Part shown: in pieces, positions 13,182-18,152 of the stretch
Position numbering within the stretch: the stretch's first letter is position 1
Layout: each line of letters opens with the position of its first letter
DNA from: an uncultured Anaerotruncus sp.
Lineage (GTDB): Bacteria; Bacillota; Clostridia; Oscillospirales; Ruminococcaceae
Direction: 5' to 3'
Length of the DNA: 18,152 nt
Assembly: GCA_910586875.1 (NCBI GenBank)
Contig: CAJUJI010000046.1
Location: 1 to 18,152, forward strand
Translations under genes and position numbers: made by a program
Notes under the pieces: model-generated
Database searches by the model: none
Told to the model about the DNA's origin: nothing
Seen by the model: the letters and a program-made list of their open reading frames with translations, nothing else

Positions 13182-14957
13182 TTGAAGAAAAACAGCAATC
13201 TCCAGGAGCTGATGGGCTATGCCGGGGGACACAGGTATTTGACCTACCTATCCCTGCTGCTGTCCGCCGTCAGCGCGGTCCTGGCTCTGTTCCCCTTCGT
13301 TTTCCTGTTCCGAATTATCCGGGAGGTCATTGAGGTTTCCCCAAACTTTGCACAGGCCACCCATGTGGTCCAAAACGGCTGGATGGCGGTGCTGTTCGCC
13401 GTTCTCTCCATTCTCGTCTATGTGTGCGCTCTGATGAGTTCCCACCTGTCGGCCTTCCGTATCGCCGGAAATATCCGCAAGGCGTTAATGGCCCATATCG
13501 CTGAACTGCCTCTGGGCTTTATCGGGGAGACAGGCAGCGGGAAGATCCGCCGCATCGTCAGCGACAGCAGCGCGGCCACCGAAACCTATCTGGCTCACCA
13601 GCTTCCCGATATGTCGGCGGCGGTCACTACGCCGGTGTGCATGATCGTCATGCTGTTTCTGTTTGACTGGCGGTTTGGCCTTGTCAGCCTCCTGCCGGTG
13701 ATCCTGGGATTTGCGGCTATGTTCAAGATGGCCGGACCTTCCATGGCGGAGGACATGAAGCTCTACCAAAACGCCCTGGCGGATATGAACAATGAGGCGG
13801 TGGAGTATGTGCGGGGCGTTCCGGTTGTGAAAACCTTCGGGCAGACCGTCCACTCCTTCAAGCGATTTAAGGGGACCATCGACAGCTATTACGAGTTTGT
13901 CATGTCCTACTGCAAGAAGTGCCGCCCGTCCATGCTGTCCTATACGGTCTTGGTCAACAGCGCCTTTGCGTTTCTGATTGTACTGGCGTTGATTCTGGCG
14001 GGCGGTGGACCGGTGGCCCAGCCGGTGCTGCTGAACTTCATCTTTTATGTGATCTTCACGCCCCTCATTGCCACGGCCATGACCAAGGTGATGTTTATGA
14101 GTGAAAACGGCATGATTGTGGCGGACGCCATGAGCCGTATCCACTCCATTCTGGATGTGGAGCCTCTGCCCGAACCCCGCAGCGGCAAGGTCCTCACAGA
14201 CAACGACGTTATCCTGGAAAATGTGACCTTCCGCTACACAGGCGGAACAACGGACGCGCTCCGTGATGTGACCATTCGGGTGGGCGCAGGCGAGACTGTG
14301 GCCCTGGTAGGCCCCTCCGGGGGCGGCAAGACCACTGTGGCCGGCTTGATCTCCCGGTTTTGGGATGTGGCTGGCGGTTCCATCCAGATTGGCGGCATCA
14401 ATGTAAAGGATATACCCAAGGAGACACTGATGGACACCGTGGCCTATGTATTCCAGGACAGCCGCCTGCTGAAAGCCTCCATTCTGGAAAATGTACGGCT
14501 GGCCAAGCCCAATGCCTCCCGGCAGGAGGTGGAGCGGGTACTCCATGAGGCGCAGTGCGACGATATCATCCAGAAGCTGCCCCAGGGCATCGACACGGTA
14601 ATCGGCACAAAAGGCGTGTATCTTTCCGGGGGCGAACAGCAGCGTATCGCCATCGCCCGTGTTATGCTGAAAAATGCGCCCATCCTCATTCTGGACGAAG
14701 CGACAGCCTTTGCGGACCCGGAGAACGAGGCTCTGGTCCAGCGGGCCTTTGAACGGCTTTCTAAGGGCAGGACCGTGATCATGATTGCCCACCGGCTGAC
14801 CACCATCAAGAACGCCGGCCGCATTTTCGTGCTGCGGGAGGGCCATGTGGAGGAAAGCGGCACACACGATACCCTTGTGGCCGGGGGCGGCCTCTACGCA
14901 AAGATGTGGAAGGACTATCAGACCTCGATCAGCTGGAAGGTAGGTGGAACGAAATGA
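13182..14957 (+). CDS. ABC half-transporter (membrane + ATPase), first of a pair, IrtA/YbtP-like
   Basis: This 591-residue protein fuses six membrane helices (about 1-310) to an ATPase domain. Walker A GPSGGGKTT is at 377-385, signature LSGGEQQR at 481-488, the Walker B Glu at 506 and the switch His at 537, so catalysis looks intact. The D-loop reads AFADPE rather than the common SLD. Membrane text such as GSGKIRRIVSDSSAATETYLAHQLPD resembles the YbtP/YbtQ and IrtA/IrtB group, exporter-fold pairs that import siderophores. That placement is by eye. Start: TTG 13182, because AGGAGG (13169-13174) lies inside the longer frame from 13161. It shares an ATGA overlap with the next gene, so the two are translationally coupled and should form a heterodimer. 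Confidence 0.9.
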   Translation: MKKNSNLQELMGYAGGHRYLTYLSLLLSAVSAVLALFPFVFLFRIIREVIEVSPNFAQATHVVQNGWMAVLFAVLSILVYVCALMSSHLSAFRIAGNIRKALMAHIAELPLGFIGETGSGKIRRIVSDSSAATETYLAHQLPDMSAAVTTPVCMIVMLFLFDWRFGLVSLLPVILGFAAMFKMAGPSMAEDMKLYQNALADMNNEAVEYVRGVPVVKTFGQTVHSFKRFKGTIDSYYEFVMSYCKKCRPSMLSYTVLVNSAFAFLIVLALILAGGGPVAQPVLLNFIFYVIFTPLIATAMTKVMFMSENGMIVADAMSRIHSILDVEPLPEPRSGKVLTDNDVILENVTFRYTGGTTDALRDVTIRVGAGETVALVGPSGGGKTTVAGLISRFWDVAGGSIQIGGINVKDIPKETLMDTVAYVFQDSRLLKASILENVRLAKPNASRQEVERVLHEAQCDDIIQKLPQGIDTVIGTKGVYLSGGEQQRIAIARVMLKNAPILILDEATAFADPENEALVQRAFERLSKGRTVIMIAHRLTTIKNAGRIFVLREGHVEESGTHDTLVAGGGLYAKMWKDYQTSISWKVGGTK

Positions 14958-16684
14958 CAAAACGACTGATGAAACGCTTTGCCCTCTCCGAAGAAGGAGC
15001 AAGAGGATTGGTGCGGGCCGTTGTCGCCTGTACCGTGGCTGACCTGGTGCTGATGCTCCCGGTGGGGCTTCTCTATCTGCTGGCAAGCGATTTTTTGAGC
15101 GGCAGCGTCCCGGAGGGGCGCTACCCCCTCTACGGCCTGGGCATCGCCGTGGCGCTGCTGCTGATCCTGCTCTCGGAGTTTTGGAAGTACAATGCCACCT
15201 ATTTCTCCACTTACCTGGAATCCGGGGCCTGCCGCATCCGGCTGGCGGAGAAGCTGCGGCGGCTCCCCCTGTCCTTCTTCGGCAAAAAGGATTTGGCCGA
15301 CCTGACCAACACCATCATGGGGGATGTACAGGTCACAGAGCAGATGTTTTCCCACTATGTTCCTCAGTTTTACGGCGCTATCCTCTCCACCTGCCTTGTG
15401 GCGGTCAGCCTGCTCTGCTACGACTGGCAGATGGCCCTCGCCGCCCTGTGGGTGCTGCCCATCACCCTGGTAATCGTTGGCTTTTCTAAGAAAGCGCAAA
15501 ATTATTTTACCCGCAGACAGAATGCTGCCCTGATTGCGATGGCTGATGGTGTGCAGGAGTGCTTAGAGACCATTCGCGATTTGAAAAGCAATAAAGCCGA
15601 GCGGGTATATCTGGACGGACTATATCAGAAAATCGACACCTTTGAGAACCGGCAGTTCAAAAGCGAATTGGGTTCGGCCATGTTTGTGGTTCCGGCGCAG
15701 ATGCTTCTGAAGCTGGGAATTGTCTCGGTGGCTTTGGTGGGGAGTATGCGCCTGATGAGCGGCGAACTGTCCCTTGTGACCTTCTTCCTGTTCCTGCTGG
15801 TGGTTTCCAGAATTTATGAACCCATGTCCTTTGCCCTGCAAAATTTGGCGGCAATGAACTCCATGCAGGTGAATATCGACCGCATGAACGAGATCAACGA
15901 AAGCCCTTCCCAGGGCGGCGAAACGGTCTTCTCTCCCAAAGGGTACGACATCACCTTTGACCATGTGGGATTCGGCTACAACAGCGGCGAGACGGTGCTG
16001 AAGGATGTCTCCTTCACCGCCAAGCAGGGTGAGATCACAGCCCTGATTGGTCCATCCGGGGGCGGCAAGTCCACCGCCGCAAAGCTGGCGGCGCGGTTTT
16101 GGGACATTGACCGGGGCCGGATCACCGTGGGCGGCGTGGATGTTGCCACGGTAGACCCAGAGAAGCTCCTGGCCGCCTACTCCATCGTGTTCCAGGATGT
16201 GACGCTGTTCAACAACACGGTGATGGAGAACATCCGCATCGGCAGAAAGGACGCCACGGACGCGGAAGTTATCCAAGCGGCGAAAGAGGCCATGTGCGAG
16301 GAGTTCATCGCCAAGCTCCCCCAGGGGTATCAGACCATGATCGGAGAAAACGGCTCCACCCTCTCTGGGGGTGAGCGGCAGCGTATCTCCATCGCCCGCG
16401 CCCTTTTGAAGAACGCGCCCATCATCCTCTTGGACGAGGCCACCGCCTCCTTGGACGCCGAGAACGAGACGGAGATTCAGCAGGCTATCTCCCGGCTGGT
16501 GGCGCAAAAGACGGTGCTGATCATCGCCCACCGCATGAGGACGGTGGAGAACGCCAACAAGATCGTGGTGCTGTCCGGAGGCACGGTGGCCGAGACGGGG
16601 ACCCCTGCGGAGCTGATGAAGCGGAACGGAGCCTTTGCACGGATGGTCAAGCTGCAAACCGAGAGCCAGAATTGGACGCTGTAA
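14954..16684 (+). CDS. ABC half-transporter (membrane + ATPase), second of a pair, IrtB/YbtQ-like
   Basis: This 576-residue partner of the preceding ABC protein has membrane helices at about 20-300 and an ATPase with Walker A GPSGGGKST (366-374), signature LSGGERQR (470-477), Walker B Glu495 in LLDEATASLD, and switch His526. All are canonical. Its start ATG overlaps the preceding stop (ATGA), with GGTGG upstream. The frame opens earlier, at 14906, inside the first ABC gene, but that start has no support. Both halves are predicted to hydrolyse ATP. The substrate is unknown; a lipid or drug exporter role is the main alternative to metallophore import. The MATE gene follows 14 bp after its stop. 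Confidence 0.92.
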   Translation: MTKRLMKRFALSEEGARGLVRAVVACTVADLVLMLPVGLLYLLASDFLSGSVPEGRYPLYGLGIAVALLLILLSEFWKYNATYFSTYLESGACRIRLAEKLRRLPLSFFGKKDLADLTNTIMGDVQVTEQMFSHYVPQFYGAILSTCLVAVSLLCYDWQMALAALWVLPITLVIVGFSKKAQNYFTRRQNAALIAMADGVQECLETIRDLKSNKAERVYLDGLYQKIDTFENRQFKSELGSAMFVVPAQMLLKLGIVSVALVGSMRLMSGELSLVTFFLFLLVVSRIYEPMSFALQNLAAMNSMQVNIDRMNEINESPSQGGETVFSPKGYDITFDHVGFGYNSGETVLKDVSFTAKQGEITALIGPSGGGKSTAAKLAARFWDIDRGRITVGGVDVATVDPEKLLAAYSIVFQDVTLFNNTVMENIRIGRKDATDAEVIQAAKEAMCEEFIAKLPQGYQTMIGENGSTLSGGERQRISIARALLKNAPIILLDEATASLDAENETEIQQAISRLVAQKTVLIIAHRMRTVENANKIVVLSGGTVAETGTPAELMKRNGAFARMVKLQTESQNWTL

Positions 16685-16698
16685 CAGGAGGTAACATC

Positions 16699-18072
16699 AT
16701 GGCACAAAAGCAAGACATTCGCACACAACTGCTCACGGCATCACCATTTCAGCTCATGCTCTCTTTGAGTGTCCCCGCTATTATCGGCATGGTGGTCGTT
16801 GGACTGTATAACTTCATGGACCGGGTTTTTGTCGGACAGCTTATCAACGAGGTTGCGATGGGGGCGGTTTCCGTTTCCTATCCCTTCACCCTGATCAACA
16901 CCGGCGTGTCCACACTGATTGGCGTTGGCTCGGCCTCTGTCTTGTCCCGCGCCATCGGCAAGAAGGACCAGAATACCGTTGACAAGATCATGGGCAATCT
17001 GATTGCAATGAATCTGCTCCTGGGTGTCATCATTACGGTTCTTGGTATAATCTTTACCCGCCAGCTTTTGACGCTGAGTGGAGCAGAGGGAGAAATTCTG
17101 AACCATGCGGAGCGGTATCTGCGCATTATCTTTGCCGGTTCACTGTTTGTCAACTTCGCACAGTCCGCAAATATGATTATGCGCGGAGAGGGCATTTTGA
17201 AAAAGGCCATGCTGATTACCGGCACTGGAGCAGTTTTGAACATCATCCTTGACCCGATTATGATTATGGCAATGAACGCCCAGGGCAAGGGAATTGAGGG
17301 CGCGGCCTATGCCACCGTTGCCTCGCAGATCGTAACCGCCGCAATTACGCTGTGGTATTTCTTGACGAAAAGCAAGGTTGTCCGTATTCACAGGGTCCGG
17401 CTGGAAAGCTCCCTGATCTCTGAAATTTTGGGGGTGGGCTTCTCCGCTATGCTCATGCAGGTCATGACGATGGTACAGCAGACGACCCTCTATCATGTTG
17501 CGGCCAGGCACGGCGGCGACACTTGGCAGATCATTTTGGGAGCAGCGTTGAGCATCCAGTCCTTCACGATGATTCCTTTGTGGGGAGCCGGTCAGGGCTT
17601 CCAGCCCGCCGCCGGAACGAACTACGGTGCAAAGCAGTATGACCGAGTGAAGCAGGTCACCAGGGCTTTTATGGTAGGCGTTACGGTTCTCAGTCTGATC
17701 TTCTATATCCCTATCCAGCTTGCGCCTAAAACGATTCTCTCCTGGTTTATCAAGGATGCAGGAATTGTCAGTCAGGGTGTGAGAGACTTCCGTATCCTGT
17801 TCAGTACCTATATCGTGCTGGGGTTTATTCTGATGGTCATTACCTTGATGCAGTCCCTTGGAAAAGCGTCTAAGGCCAGCGTTCTGGTTATGATGCGCCA
17901 GATTATCTTGTTCGTTCCCCTCGCCATTCTTCTGCCGCAGATTGGCGGTTTGGGTGTGCATGGCGTGTTCCTTGCCCCGGCGGTGACAGATCTGATTATT
18001 TTGGTCCTGGCAGTCGGAATGATGACCAGGGAGTTTCGGAATCTATCAAAATTATCTTTACAAGGAAAATAG
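16699..18072 (+). CDS. MATE family efflux transporter
   Basis: This 457-residue membrane protein has about twelve helices in two MatE repeats (roughly 17-178 and 240-400). The N-terminal PFQLMLSLSVPAIIGMVVVGLYNFMDRVFVGQ and GAVSVSYPFTLINTGVSTLIGVGSASVLSRAIGKKD are typical, as is the middle IPLWGAGQGFQPAAGTNYGAKQYDRVK. MATE proteins export cationic compounds in exchange for sodium or protons. Start: ATG 16699 with AGGAGGT (16686-16692) 6 nt before it; the frame extends into the previous gene but has no ribosome site there. It is the third gene of the ABC-ABC-MATE operon. In that place it could export a metallophore, drug or metabolite; which one is not visible. Confidence 0.95.
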   Translation: MAQKQDIRTQLLTASPFQLMLSLSVPAIIGMVVVGLYNFMDRVFVGQLINEVAMGAVSVSYPFTLINTGVSTLIGVGSASVLSRAIGKKDQNTVDKIMGNLIAMNLLLGVIITVLGIIFTRQLLTLSGAEGEILNHAERYLRIIFAGSLFVNFAQSANMIMRGEGILKKAMLITGTGAVLNIILDPIMIMAMNAQGKGIEGAAYATVASQIVTAAITLWYFLTKSKVVRIHRVRLESSLISEILGVGFSAMLMQVMTMVQQTTLYHVAARHGGDTWQIILGAALSIQSFTMIPLWGAGQGFQPAAGTNYGAKQYDRVKQVTRAFMVGVTVLSLIFYIPIQLAPKTILSWFIKDAGIVSQGVRDFRILFSTYIVLGFILMVITLMQSLGKASKASVLVMMRQIILFVPLAILLPQIGGLGVHGVFLAPAVTDLIILVLAVGMMTREFRNLSKLSLQGK

Positions 18073-18095
18073 CTATATATAGTAGATAGAACTTA

Positions 18096-18125
18096 TTGAC
18101 AACAAGATATAGTATATGGTAAACT
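18096..18125 (+). promoter_or_regulatory. Promoter at the right edge, similar to the feo promoter
   Basis: TTGACA (18096-18101), 18 bp, TAAACT (18120-18125). Both this and the feo promoter share TTGACAACA at the left and GGTAAACTAA at the right, though their spacers differ. It would drive a gene beyond the window. It is followed at 18142-18152 by GTTAG and six bases, then the sequence ends. Confidence 0.65.
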
Positions 18126-18141
18126 AAAAGAGCAAATTGTT

Positions 18142-18152
18142 GTTAGGCTATC
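18142..18152 (+). promoter_or_regulatory. Left half of a metal box cut by the window edge
   Basis: GTTAG (18142-18146) followed by GCTATC reaches the last base of the window. In the feo promoter the matching box begins 16 nt after the -10; here it begins 17 nt after. If this is the same operator, the next five bases outside the window will be CTAAC. Confidence 0.4.

Noticed and set aside
13485..15086. Minus-strand open frame of 533 codons opposite the ABC genes
   Set aside because: It mirrors the codon bias of the certain sense genes, spans two of them, and has low-complexity His/Gly/Gln text. The same applies to 15620-16657 and 17140-17961.
1..18152. CRISPR array, tRNA, rRNA or insertion sequence
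   Set aside because: No regularly spaced direct repeats, no tRNA cloverleaf or rRNA signature, and no transposase frame were recognised anywhere in the window.

Overview
The window looks like a chromosomal segment from a Gram-positive anaerobe of the Clostridia, probably of the Oscillospiraceae/Ruminococcaceae type. That reading is inferred from valS next to folC, an FMN riboswitch driving a RibU-type ECF transporter, strong AGGAGG ribosome sites, a DUF3793 relic, and the feoA-feoA-feoB-Cys-rich peptide layout. No species is claimed.

Left part (1-2307). A promoter and ribosome site lead into a small, apparently frameshifted gene (223-413). An FMN riboswitch (434-541) follows, heading ribU and a flavin-split-barrel/dicluster-ferredoxin protein. 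A convergent, AT-rich orphan gene of unknown function closes this part.

Housekeeping part (2396-7028, minus strand). The order of transcription is secG, then valS, then folC. secG and valS each have a clear promoter with a 17-bp spacer, and secG has its own terminator. A perfect 16-bp hairpin sits directly before the folC ribosome site.

Metal island (7022-18152). It starts with a 5'-truncated DUF3793 relic that runs into the secG promoter. A DtxR-family repressor is transcribed divergently from feoA-feoA-feoB and an unlisted 46-residue FeoB-associated Cys-rich peptide. Next come a second, ligand-poor DtxR-like regulator, a ZIP metal transporter, a TetR regulator with its own palindromic operator, two coupled ABC half-transporters of the exporter fold, and a MATE transporter. 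A perfect inverted repeat, GTTAG-N6-CTAAC, occurs before dtxR, before feoA, before feoB and before the ABC-ABC-MATE operon. A further half-copy is cut by the right edge behind a promoter nearly identical to that of feoA. The simplest model is one metal-responsive repressor that controls itself, ferrous iron uptake, and a small-molecule transporter pair with a MATE pump. The transporter pair may carry a siderophore or another metallophore, but its substrate is inferred from context only.
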